A stretch of 64,000 nucleotides of DNA from Limnomonas spitsbergensis (taxonomy: Eukaryota > Chlorophyta > Chlorophyceae > Chlamydomonadales), in the NCBI GenBank assembly GCA_037349105.1, contig JAYJMM010000078.1, forward strand, positions 782,001-846,000. Reading direction: 5' to 3'. This document shows positions 10,830 through 23,792 of the stretch, in pieces (position 1 is the first letter of the stretch; every line of letters begins with the position of its first letter). The notes under the pieces were generated by a model. The model saw nothing but the letters and a program-made list of their open reading frames with translations, ran no database searches and was not told where the DNA came from. The translations under genes were made by a program, and so were the position numbers.

Positions 10830-13800
10830 TCACTCGTGTGGGAATGCGAAGCTGTCATACATCTTTGCCCAGTGGTCCTGCCAGGCCTGAGGCCCGTTGA
10901 CTGTGTGCACGATGTGCCGGTCCACATCCCGGGCCAGGACCACAAATCGGTCGCCGACAGCAAGCTTCAGCGCATGGTTAGGCTCCGGAGCCAACATCCT
11001 GTCCCCCCTTGCGGTACAGTACCTGCAGATATGGAGCAGGAGCGGTGGGGACTCAGGATCATGCATGGGGGGGGGGAGATAGGGGGCAAGGGGGGCAAGG
11101 GGGGCTAGGGCCATACTAGGTCTGCGGGTGCATGGGCCACGAGCGTGCATGTGACATATCCCATGCAGATACATGTCCTAGGGCTACCGAAACATGTCAC
11201 ATTTTCCATGTCGCGCTGCCTGGATGGCGGACTGTTCTTATCACGGTTGCCGAGTTCACCTTTGCACCCGGGGCTAACAGTTTTGCAATCCATGCCCTGT
11301 GCCGCAAGGGGCATCCCGTGAAGGACACACATCGCAACCCAGGCACACAAGCCGCTGCATCTGGAACAAAAAGTGCCCTTGGTATCGCCAAAATGCTCAA
11401 TTTTGTACTCATGGGGTTCAAACCTCCCGTTTCTTACCCAGGTTAACAGCAGGAGGACCATCAAGCCAGATCTGCGGTAGGGGGTCATAACTACCGATCT
11501 ATGCTTGGAGCTCGAGGAGTTACGCCGCGCCTCCTCCCCCAGCCAAGCCGCCGGCTCACCCCAATTCATTTAATGATATAACTGCTCTGCAGCTGCAATT
11601 CAGCTACACCACAGCGTGCAGCCGTAGAGGCCTGGTGCAGAAGTACCTGCTGCTGATGCCCCTGGCTGTAGGCCGGTCAAGGTTTGATCCCCCATTGGAA
11701 TAGCTGCCTGACCGCCCCCCAAATGTGGTCTGGCGCACACTAAAATATACCCCCCCCCTGCTCACCCGATGGCCGTCTCCCCGTACAGCCTCGCCACCTC
11801 AGCCACCTCAGAGAAGGTCAGCTCAGGGACCGCATCGCCCTCCTCGACCTTGCCCCCTGCAACTTGCAACCCATATGCCGTCGGATCTCTGAGGTACATC
11901 TCAGCAGCTTCCGGACAGCTGCTGAGCAGCTGCTGCATGAGCTGCTGATAGTCGGCTCTCACTACTGCGTGCGCGAGGATGGAGGAGCGAAGCTGGGTGG
12001 GCTCCAGCAGATCCGGCGCCTGTACCGGAGGGAAAATTAGGGATTTCACCCGGAGGAGCGGGTAGCTGGCTGGGCAGGTTGCAGGGGGTAAGGCAGGGGC
12101 AGGTGAGGGGGGGATGGAGGGACCTGAGCCCCCTATTTATGTTCCATGTAATGTGTGACTCAATGTACTCATCCTGTCACAGAGCAGGGTAGTCAATATA
12201 AGCAGCAGAGTCATTGGATCAGGGTTTCTTATGATCATAAGTTTCCCTTGAACCCTGGATTTTACCTCGAACAGCGTTTTCCTTGGATCCTCGGTTTTTC
12301 TTGGATCCTGGGCTTTCCCACTACCCTCACTTTCCTTGGCAGTTGGGGTTTCCTTGGATCTTGGTTTCCCCTCGGATCCAGGGTTTCCTTGGATCTTGGT
12401 TTTCCCTCGGATCCAGGGTTTCCTTGGGTCTTGGGTTTCCCTTGGATCCAGGGTGTCCTTGGATCTTGGGCTTTCCCTCGGATCCAGGGTTTCCTTGGGT
12501 CTTGGGTTTCCCTCGGATCCAGGGTGTCCTTGGATCTTGGGCTTTCCCTCGGATCCAGGGTTGCCTTTGTATCCTGGGTCTCCCTTATCCTGGATTTTCC
12601 TCGGATCCAGGGTGCTCCTGGGTTCCCTTGGATCCCGATTTACTTGGTTCAATTTTTTTTAAATTGTTTCACCACTCCCTGACCCAGGGGTTAGATGACT
12701 GGAGCACCATGCCACCATGCCCCTGACTTGCACATGGCATGGGAGAGAAAAAATGCAACGCTTCAGAATTAGGCGAAGACCAAGGGGCGAAGGCAATGGC
12801 TTGAAGGGTGATTAGCATCGTGGCACATTCCTTTTCTGGCTCGTGACAGAATAACGTATACCGTACGTGCTTTTGCTGTGCATGGCCGCAGCTCTTAGTT
12901 TTTTCATTTCATTTCATATCTGAGCAGACATCAGCTGTTTCTGAGCAGGTCGGGATTTAAGTTGTGGGGAGGCCTCCCTGACCCCATGAGGTATGCCCCC
13001 CACCTGATAGTGTACTAGGCCCAGCCTCATCCCCTAGCTGGTCCGAGTCAAATCGCATGCTGGGTCCTTCGTGTGCCCCTAGCTGCGCTGTTCCCCTCAA
13101 CCGCACGGCCCTAAGGGAGTGTGGAGTTCCCTCTTTGTCGGTACCTCATCCTAGGACCGATCACGGGACGAGATTCACTTTCCTCAGGGATAAGCCAGGA
13201 TCAAACCCGGGACCTACAACATTACCAGACCAGTCCCAAGCCCACTGGGATCCATCCCAGGAGACATGCCAGGAGATATGCCAGGAGACACGCCAGACAG
13301 GATATTTCCAGGATATATCCCAAGTAAGATATTTTCTAGGATACATCGAATGCTGGGATGGCTCTGGGAGGCGCTGGACTCCAGTCCCTCTGCTGAGTGT
13401 CACAGGCCGATGAGTCCATTGTTTTGTTTATATGCCATGGATAGTTCGTGTTTGTATTCCTCTGCGGCCGCTTCTCTCCAACGGAAGACATACCTGGATC
13501 ACAGAGCAGGCCCGGGGTATCCAGGGGGCTTCCTTGGCCTTGTGCATCCCCTTCACACCCTGCGTCACACTTAGTGCTGCCGCTGTCGCTAACGCTGCTT
13601 CCTGAGCATCAGCATGCAGGGCTGCAGCCTTCACCGCCTTCAGATACCCCTGCAATGCCACACACACCATGTTTGGTCAAGCCCGACCACATTGGGCAGG
13701 CCACTCGGCGGCCACCTCCTCTGGCCACCACTTGGTTGACTGGGACCAATCCTTGACTGGGACCCAACCTTGACTAGCCTGCGGCCAGTGGCCTAAGCAG

Positions 13801-16800
13801 CGTGCCTTGATGCACCATGCCCACTCCGCCGAAGACCAAGGTGCAGCTAATTGTGGCTGGAGCACACAAATAAAATGAACAGTTATGCAGACAAGGAGGT
13901 TTAAGAGGAAAAAGTGTCCCCCACAAGTGACTGGCCCCCTGACTGTCCCCCACAAGTGACTGACCCCTGACTGTCCCCCACAAGTGACTGGCCCCCTGAC
14001 TGTCCCCCACAAGTGACTAACCCCTGACTGTCCCCCACAAGTGACTGGCCCCCTGACTGTCCCCAACAAGTGACTGGCCCCCTGACACCGAGGGTGTTGC
14101 ATGACCAAGTACAGAACCTCATACCATGTTGGCCCTCAGAGCACTTGCCTGATTCTTTACATTCCCATTTTTCAGTTCCACTGGTAGATGCATACGTGGC
14201 TCACCGTTAATGGAGGATTGAAGCTCATGGCCGGCAAGAGAAGACAGGGTTCTAGGCATTGGCCATTCCTTGAAGCACACTGCTGCCTGAGGGCCCGACA
14301 AACCCTAAACATCTGGTACAGCAGCACTCACAAGAAACACACTCCTGCTTCCTTACCAGCACTTAAAGATGCTGACAATATCCCTGGCACGTGCGATACC
14401 CTTGACACATATGTACTTCTGGCCCCATATACGGACACAGCTGGCCCATGAAAAACACGCCACCAGCAAACACACACGGAGATCCCTGACAGGGATCAAC
14501 ACCAGGGCATAAGGCAACAATGCTGCCTGATAGGTGCGCCTTCCCCTGGGCATGGATTATAAAACCTGCCCATTATGGATGAAGCATGGAACAGGGTGCT
14601 CAGAGAGTCAGAGACCCCAGTGCTCTAGAAGTCCCCACCTTAATGGATGCGGCAGTACTCCTGAAGTGGACATGTGTCCCCTGGTGCGGTGCGGAGGACC
14701 GACCCGACTCCCAGACTGCCTCCTGAACCTGAAGCAAGGAATCAATATTGGGTTTCTTAGATGTCAGGCTGCTTCAGTCCATTGGACCTGAAGAGGGAAT
14801 CCAACCATTGTTTCCTTAAATACCAGGTTCCAGGTTCACTGCTAAGGATAGCTTGCTTCAGCTTCCTTCCGGCTCTCTTTCACGCAAATGAAAGGGGGGA
14901 GCCCTCTCCCAAAGCTGCGCTTCCACTCCTGCCCGAAGCGCATAATTAAAGACGTGCTTAGACATCACACAACCTTTTGGATGCATTCTGCTGCTGCTGT
15001 TGCGGCGGCTGCGGCGGTGGCTGCATAGCTCCACCGCAATCCACGTTCGATGGATAAATGACCAAAGCATGGAGCATGACCACAGTACCACACTGGTGAC
15101 CTTGACGGAAAGTGACGTATGGGGGCTGCTTAACAACAGAGGTTTAGGGTCCAAGGCTACCCCCGTCCCTTTCACTTTCAGCATTGCAAGGTTTAATAAA
15201 GGAACAAGTGTGCAGGTGAGGCCGGGTGGGTGAGGCAGCCAGACTCCCCAACCCGACTGGCAGACAGGACCTGGCTGTAGGAACTGCAGGTATCCACTTT
15301 TTGCAAGGACCACATTGAAACATGATGCCACTAGCGTGACACCAGCATGACCCGAGCCTACTATGCACAACTTCCATCAGCAATAACTCTAAACCCTCAG
15401 AACTACCTGCATGACTTGACCCCAAATCCAATCTGCACCACTTACGTGGAGTCCAAAACCTCATCTACCCACATGCAGGCTGTAACCCCAGAACCCATCT
15501 GCAGGAACATAGAAGTCGAGCCCAAGGTTGTGAGATCAGGGATTAGGGTCCAGCCTTTGCACCTTCCCCCTTACCTGCATGACTGCTGCCATCACGACTG
15601 CATCCTGCTCGTACTGCTCGGCGCTCATCCCCCCACTGCCAGGTATTGACGCCCCCTGCAGGTGATGCAGCGGTCCCTCGCCCTGGCTGCTGTTGAACTG
15701 ACCGCTGCCTGATCCCCCCACCGGCGAGGCCGAGGCGCCTCCCCCCCCACTGGCTGAGAGCGGCAGTGCAGCCCCCGTGTTGTACCCCTTGTGGGCCACC
15801 CAGGTGGGCACAAACAGCACGGAGTCTGCCTCCCTCAGGCCCGCTTGCAGTAACGCCGACGCCGCAGCGGGGTTGTCACCAGATGAGTAAACCACAGAGA
15901 AGTTAATGTGGTTGAGGACCGACAGGGGTGAAGGTTTTAAGCCGCCGCCGGTATAGGTTGAGGCCGGTGGTAAAGAGGGCGGGGAGGTGCCGCTGTTGTT
16001 GTTGCTGCTGCTGCCGGTGTTGCTGCCATCCGCCTGTTTACAGCCCCCCCGCCTGCCGTTTTGTATCGAAGGCTGCCAGCCCTCCGACTGCAGGCAGGCC
16101 GGCAGCACGATGGTGACGGATGAGCCTGGGGCTGCAAACTCGGCAAACTCTTGAACAAACTGTGAAGCGACCTGGAGACAGAGGATGTGGGTGGAGGGTG
16201 GAGAGTGGCTTAGTGACGGGGAAAGGCATTTCAGGGAGGGGGGGGAGTCAGTGTTGAAAAGTTGGGTTATTTCAGGTACAGCATTGCCTTTGAAGCTCAA
16301 TCTTATATTTCTGGACGGAAGGAGTCTAAATTACTGTGTAGCCTCAGAATTCAAACCTAGGGTCGAGCCTTTTAGAATTCAAATTGTAGGGATAAACCTT
16401 TGCGGATCAAAGCTCAAGCATCCTTATTGTCTAGGCTCCCTCCCCGGTGTGTATCCTCACATGCGTGGAATCTGTCACAACCAGGATCCGAGAGAGCACG
16501 TTATCATCATGGAGGTGGCGGGTGACAGCAGACGCAGCATTCAGGATGCCCCCCCGGCCCTCCTTGGGACCCTCCCTGCCCTCCTGCCCTGGAGGGGCGG
16601 ACAGGGCGGATGCGGCTGCCCCCTGGACATGAGCCAGCGCCCGCATGAACTCCTTCTCTGAGCCAGGGCTGAAAGGGGCACCATCGGCCAGCGTGCCCAG
16701 TGTGATGAGTGCATCCCCTGAGCAGGGGGCAGGGCAGGTAATGCTATATTTCTTTGCAACACTTGATTAAAGCAGTGAGGGGAGGTGTTAGGGGACATCA

Positions 16801-19800
16801 GGATCAGAGGGGATGAGTGCATCCTCTGAGCAGGGAGCAGGGCAGGTAATGCTGTACTTCTTTGCAACACTTGATTGAAGCAGTAAGGGGAGGTGTCAGC
16901 GGACATCAGGATCACATGCATACAGCAGTGAGGGGAGAGTGCATTCTTTGCTCAGGCTTTTGAGCAGGAGGGGGGTTGTGGGGGCTAAGGGGCATGGGTA
17001 CAGAGTTCAGGGTTCAGAAAAAGGGAAGGGGAGGGGAGTTTTCAGGGGGAATGAGTACACCCTGAAGTCAAGGGTGGGGTGGGGAGTGAGGGTAAGGGAT
17101 GGGGGTGAGGGGTGAAATGAGGGGAGAGGGGGGTAGTGAGGGAAGAGGGGTACATGTCCAGAAGATGTAAAGAGGGGGCAGGGAGACGTCAGTACACAAA
17201 CAATTAGGGGTATTAGAAGCGGAGGTGAGTTCAACAGTGCCCATGCTGGGTTTGTTTTATTAGAGTGGCGGGTGGCAGTCCTCCTACCTTCTTGAAGCAC
17301 ATCCTCCTCCCCAGGCAGCATGAACACCTCGGCATCGCGCACATAGCCGCACACCACGGCGCGGGCAAAGCTGCGCCTAACCTGAAGGGGGGATGAAGGG
17401 TTGGGGGTCAGGGTTCTGGGGGGGGTGGGGGGGATCAAGGGCAAGAAGGGGGGGATAAGGTACCCGGTCGGTGCGGATAAAAACATGGCAGCAGTGTCCC
17501 TGCCGGGAGCAAAAACAGTCTTTGGGTGTTACAGGATCCCAACTATTGTGTTCATACTTTCGTCGATTGTGTGTATGTATCAGGTGTGGATAGGGTAGTT
17601 GTCAGGTGTCAGCTGGGTATAACCGGTGTCGTTATTTGAAGGCAGGATTGGTTCCCCAGCATTCCCGGTGTGTGTGTGCCATCTCGCACCTTTGCGTACG
17701 TCGCCCCCACAAGCTCCTTGTGCAGGGGCTGGGTGCGCAAGCTGGCATCCCCGGGGGACAGGATCCGCTTGAAGATGCGGACGATGCCGGGATGCAACGC
17801 TCCCAGGGTCATGAAACGCTGGGATACACCCATATCCCCCGGCAGGCCACCCACCTGCACACAGGGGGGACAGGCAGCAGGGAAGTGGGGAAGTGGGGAA
17901 GCCATTTGGAGGTTTCGTGTCTCCAATACAGAAAAAGGTCCAGGACGTTATTAAACTTAAGCAAATAATATGCATGTAAGCAAATATTGTATATCTAGAT
18001 GCTGCAGGGTAGGTTGAGGGGGGTGGCAGTATTTATGTGTTGGCAGTACTTAGTGGCAGTACACAATAAACATGCTATGCCCGTGGACTGGGAGCTGACG
18101 GTGTTTTGCAATTTAGCAATGATGGCTCTCTCATGATGGCGGTACAGGTGCAGCGAAAGGACTTTTCCCAGTTCTGCACAGTGGCAGGTGGAGGCAAGCG
18201 GAGATCACTGTTTATTTGTGAGTGCTTCAGCTACAATTCAGCTACATCAAGGCCGTGGGAGTCTGGTGCAGCAAGCCTTGCTGCTTAGATCATCTGCCAT
18301 GAAAGACCGGTCAAGGCTCCTTCTCTATGTGCCCGGTGGTGGCCGCCCAGTCACCCCTCAAAAGGTGACCTGGCATGTACGAAAGGGAATATACAGGTGG
18401 AGATGAACATAACCCCAAACCCTGGCTGGCGGACTAGCCCCCACAACTTTGGAACGGATCCCTTGGGGCAGCAGATATACATATCATGCACTGCTGCCTG
18501 CAGTGCCTAGCCAAGCAGGGGCGGACATTGCTGCCAGTAGAACCTGCCATGTGAGACGCTGCTGCAGGCTGGGCTATGTCGGAATGATAGGACGGACCCA
18601 TAGGAGCTGTGGGGATACCCTTGGTCCTCCACCAGGCCACCAGCCTGATGAGCACCTAATATTATTAGGTAATATATCCGGAATACATCCAAAGCTTGGC
18701 TAATCTCGGAACCCCTCTGGGCTTGAGAGGGAAGGGACGAATCCAGCTCCAGTCCAAAGCCACCCTTGCTCTGCTGTCCCCCCCCTGAACCTGCCCCCTG
18801 CTCGGAACAAAGAAGTCCAAGATAATCAACCTATGAAAGATAATCAACCTATGAAAGATAATCAACCTATGATAGATAATCAACCTATGATAGATAATCA
18901 ACCTATGAAAGATAATCAACCTATGAAAGATAATCAACCTATGATAGATAATCAACCTATGATAGATAATCAACCTATGATAGATAATCAACCTATGATA
19001 GATAATCAACCTATGATAGATAATCAACCTATGATAGATAATCAACCTATGAAAGATAATCAACCTATGATAGATAAACAACCTATGAAAGATAATCAAC
19101 CTATGAAAGATAATCAACCTATGATAGATAATCAACCTATGAAAGATAATCAACCTATGGCATATCTTGATCTTGCATCATGGATTGGAGAATGGCGTAT
19201 CGTCCAGATCCCGCCACCTTGGGAGGCATCTACCAGAAGGTAGGATACGGCTCCATACACTGTATAACACTCACACCTCCTCCCTTCCGCCTCCTCCCTC
19301 CTCCCTTCCGCCTCCCCCTCTCCTCCCCCTCCCCACCCCCTCCTCGAGCCTCATGCCTACCTGCACGCACTTAAAGCCCTGCTGGGCTGTCTGGTTTGTG
19401 TCTGCCGCTGATATGACGGAAGACAGGATGCGCTGTGAGTTGTGCAACGTGGACTCAAACTCCATCTCAGTATGGGCGTTTCTGCATATACGAGGGAACA
19501 GGGGGGAAGTGGATTCAAACTCCATGCTCCTATGAGAGTGCCGGCGCTTGCCGTGGATCGGTGGGTGAATCCAGATTAGGAAGGGAGAGGACATAATGCA
19601 CATGCCATGCATCGGAAGGGGGCAGATAAGGGGGCATAGAGACGCAGCACACGTGCTCCTCCAGAACTCTGGCTTATGCACCCAGCCATGTTGTACCTGC
19701 CGCACGGGTTGAGGTCAGGGGTCTGGATCCGCCACTCACACTCGCGGCCGCTGTATCACCAGCCGCCGAGGCTCTGCAGCAGCTCCAGAATTCCCAGCAA

Positions 19801-22800
19801 CCTCCTGCCCTCCATTCCATGGGCCCAAGGAGATAACCGTCATGGTGGCTGCCATCAGCTGCGGGCAGAATCAGGGTGTTTCATTCAGCATCCACGTATC
19901 TAGCATCCAAACAACCACCATTCCAAAAAGACCGGTCTAGGGATACCTGTGGGTAGGTCTAGGGTAAGGCGGTGAAAGGAGCAAGGGGTCTAGGCTTGTG
20001 AGGGCACCAAGGCGGTGTGAAGTTTGAAGTGTGAATATAAGGCATATGTATTTTCCAAGGGCGTAGGTCAGTTTCCAGGGCTGATCATCCCTGACTTGCG
20101 TCTGCTCCACACCTCCCACCACCAGCGCTACAGCGCACGGCCAGGCCTTGCTAGGCCCAGGGTCCGGAGACTGATCGCTAAACTCTCACCTTCCCCTCTC
20201 CCCCCCCTACCTTGGCTTGGGCGCTCATTGCCGCCTGTGCCCCGCTATACCCTCCGGCTGGCTGCATGACGAGCACGGCTGCCGCCTTGTCCACTGAAAC
20301 CATGCGTAAGGCCTTCCTGTCCAGTGGGCTCCCCCTGCAGCGGCAGCGACAACGCCAGGAGCCACAGTCACACTAACAGGAGGTGGGCAGGCGGCAGGGG
20401 GAGGGGGGTCAGGAGCCACAGTCACACTAAGGAGGTGGGAAGGAGGCAGGGGGGAGGAGGGGCAGGAGCCACAGTCACACTAAGGAGGTGGGAAGGAGGC
20501 AGGGGGAGGAGGGGCAGGAGCCCCAGTCACACTAAGGAGGTGGGCAGGCGGCAGGGGGGAGGAGGGGCAGGAGCCCCAGTCACACTAAGGAGGTGGAAAG
20601 GAGGAAGGGGGGAGGAGGGGCAGGAGCCACAGTCACACTAAGGAGGTGGGCAGGCGGCAGGGGGGAGGAGGGGCAGGAGCCACAGTCACACTAAGGAGGT
20701 GGGAAGGCGGCAGGGGGGAGGAGGGGCAGGAGCCACAGTCACACTAAGGAGGTGGGCAGGCGGCAGGGGGGAGGAGGGGCAGGAGCCACAGTCACACTAA
20801 GGAGGTGGGAAGGAGGCAGGGGGGAGGAGGGGCAGGAGCCACAGTCACACTAAGGAGGTGGGAAGAAGGCAGGGGGAGGAGGGGCAGGAGCCACAGTCAC
20901 ACTAAGGAGGTGGGAAGGAGGCAGGGGGGAGGAGGGGCAGGAGCCACAGCCACACTAAGGAGGTGGGAAGGAGGCAGGGGGGAGGAGGGGCAGGAGCCAC
21001 AGTCACACTAAGGAGGTGGTAAGGAGGCAGGGGGAGGAGGGGCAGGAGCCCCTGTCACACTAAGGAGGTGGTAAGGAGGCAGGGGGAGGTGGGGCAGGAG
21101 CCCATGTCACACTAAGAAGGTGGGAAGGAGGCAGGGGGGAGGAGGGGCAGGAGCCACAGTCACACTAAGGAGGTGGGAAGGAGGCAGGGGGAGGAGGGCC
21201 ACATTGAGGCAGGCACCCCACTGAGACAGGCACCCCACTGAGGCAGGCACCCCACTAAGGCAAGCACCCCACTGAGGCAAGCACCCCACTGGGCAGGCAC
21301 CTCACTGAGGCAAGCACCACACTGAGGCAAGCACCCCACTGAGGCAAGCACCCCACTGAGGCAGGCACCCCACTGAGGCAAGCACCACACTGAGGCAAGC
21401 ACCCCACTGAGGCAAGCACCCCACTGAGGCAGGCACCCCACTGAGGCAAGTACCCCACTGAGGCAAGCACCCCACTGAGGCAAGCACCCCACTGAGGCAA
21501 ACACCCCACTGAGGCAGGCACCCCACAGAGGCAAGCACCCCACTGAGGCAAGCACCCCACTGAGGCAAGCAACCCACTGAGGCAAGCACCCCACTGAGGC
21601 AAGCACCCCACTGAGGCAAGCACCCCACTGAGGCAAGCAACCCACTGAGGCAAGCACCCCACTGAGGCAAGCACCCCACTGAGGCAAGCACCCCACTGAG
21701 GCAAGCACCCCACTGAGGCAAGCAACCCACTGAGGCAAGTACCCCACTGAGGCAAGCACCCCACTGAGGTAAGCACCCCACTGAGGCAAGCACCCCACTG
21801 AGGCAAGCACCACACTGAGGCAGGCACCCCACAGAGGCAAGCACCCCACAGAGGCAAGCACCCCACTGAGGCAAGCACCCCACTGAGGCAAGCACCCCAC
21901 TGAGGCAAGCACCACACTGAGGCAAGCACCCCACTGAGGCAAGCACCCCACTGAGGCAAGCACCCCACTGAGGCAAGCACCCCACTGAGGCAAGCACCAC
22001 ACTGAGGCAAGCACCCCACTGAGGCAAACACCCCACTGAGGCAAGCACCCCACTGAGGCAGGCACCCCACTGAGGCAAGCACCCCACTGAGGCAGGCACC
22101 CCACTGAGACAGGCACCCCACTGAGGCAGGCACCCCACTGAGGCAGGCACCCCACTGAGGCAAGCACCACACTGAGGCAAGCACCCCACTGAGGCAAGCA
22201 CCACACTGAGGCAGGCACCCCACAGAGGCAAGCACCCCACTGAGGCAAGCACCCCACTGAGGCAAGCACCCCACTGAGGCAGGCACCCCACTGAGACAGG
22301 CACCCCACTGAGGCAGGCACCCCACTAAGGCAAGCACCCCACTGAGGCAAGCACCCCACTGGGCAGGCACCTCACTGAGGCAAGCACCCCACTGAGGCAG
22401 GCACCCCACTGAGGCAAGCACCCCACACATATTGTGTCTGCCCCCCTACCTCCCCCCTACCTGCACACTTGTACATATATTGTGTCTGCCCCCCTACCTC
22501 CCCCCTACCTGCACACTTGTACATATATTGTGTCTGCCCCCCTACCTATCCCTACCTGCACACTGGCACATACGTTTCGTCTGCCCCGCCTCATCCCCCA
22601 ACTATGACACTTGCACATACGTTCCGTCTGCCGTCCGTACCCCCGCACACACATACCTGCGAGCTTGCACATCTATCGTGCCAGATGGGACCACCTCCTT
22701 GATGGCGCGCTCCATGTCAGCCTTAGGCATGTTGGCCAGCACCACCACCGGGCGGTGGTACACACGCTCTCCGGCACCCATGCGCCGCCCCTTGGCAAGA

Positions 22801-23540
22801 CTCTTGAGAACCTGATGGTGGGGGACGTAGACATGAGCAGCAGGGGGGGGAGTGAAGGGGTGAAACACCCAGGCAAGCACCCAGGGGGGGGAGTGAAGGG
22901 GTGAAACACCCAGGCATGCACCCAGGGGGGGGAGTGAAGGGGTGAAACAGCCAGGCAAGCACCCAGGGGGGGAGTGAAGGGGTGAAACAGCCAGACACGC
23001 ACCCAGGGGGGGGAGTGAAGGGGTGAAACACCCAGGCAAGCACCCAGGGGGGGGAGTGAAGGGGTGAAACACCCAGGCAAGCACCCAGGCAAGCACCCAG
23101 GCAAGCACCCAGGCAAACAGACGGCCCATCATTTGCAATCCAGCGCACCAGAGGCACCAGCTTGTTCCAGCCTAAAACCTGAACCCTTAACCCTCGTCAG
23201 AAGTGTATGCACCTTCCAGCCTTAACCCTCCACCCTCAACACTCACTAGAGGCGTCTGCTCATTCCAACCCAGTACCACAGTATGTCCCTCCTGCAGAGC
23301 ACCACACAAACGGGAGGGGGGAGGGGGTGTTAGAGGGCATCAGGAGATTATACAAGCATGTCTAAGGTATCCTTTCGACAGCGTTTATGGAACCTCCAGG
23401 TTTTTTTGCACCAGTCAGGAAAAAACAGTATGAAACAACAAAAGCACATATGTTGAACACGACTACACAAATGAAGAGTCAGATCAGCTGGCAGGCTGGC
23501 TGACTAGCTGGCTGGCTGGCTGGCTATGGCTGACTGGCTG

Positions 23541-23571
<31 letters not shown>

Positions 23572-23574
23572 ATG

Positions 23575-23617
<43 letters not shown>

Positions 23618-23720
23618 ATGGCTGACTGGCTGGCTGGCTGGCTGGCTATGGCTGACTGGCTGGCTGGCTGACTAGCTGGCTGGCTGGCTGACTAGCTGGC
23701 TGGCTGACTAGCTGGCTATG

Positions 23721-23754
<34 letters not shown>

Positions 23755-23758
23755 TATG

Positions 23759-23792
<34 letters not shown>

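Noticed and set aside
12137..12726. Collagen-like Gly/Pro frames
   Set aside because: Produced by the 35-36-bp repeat inside an intron of the channel gene, open on both strands.
4149..22428. CRISPR arrays
   Set aside because: The short repeats are directly adjacent with no unique spacers, and the genome is eukaryotic.
21160..22430. Three overlapping - strand frames of 330-400 codons (Cys/Leu/Pro-rich)
   Set aside because: All are readings of the 17-bp minisatellite in different frames; flanking exons of the channel gene show this is an intron.
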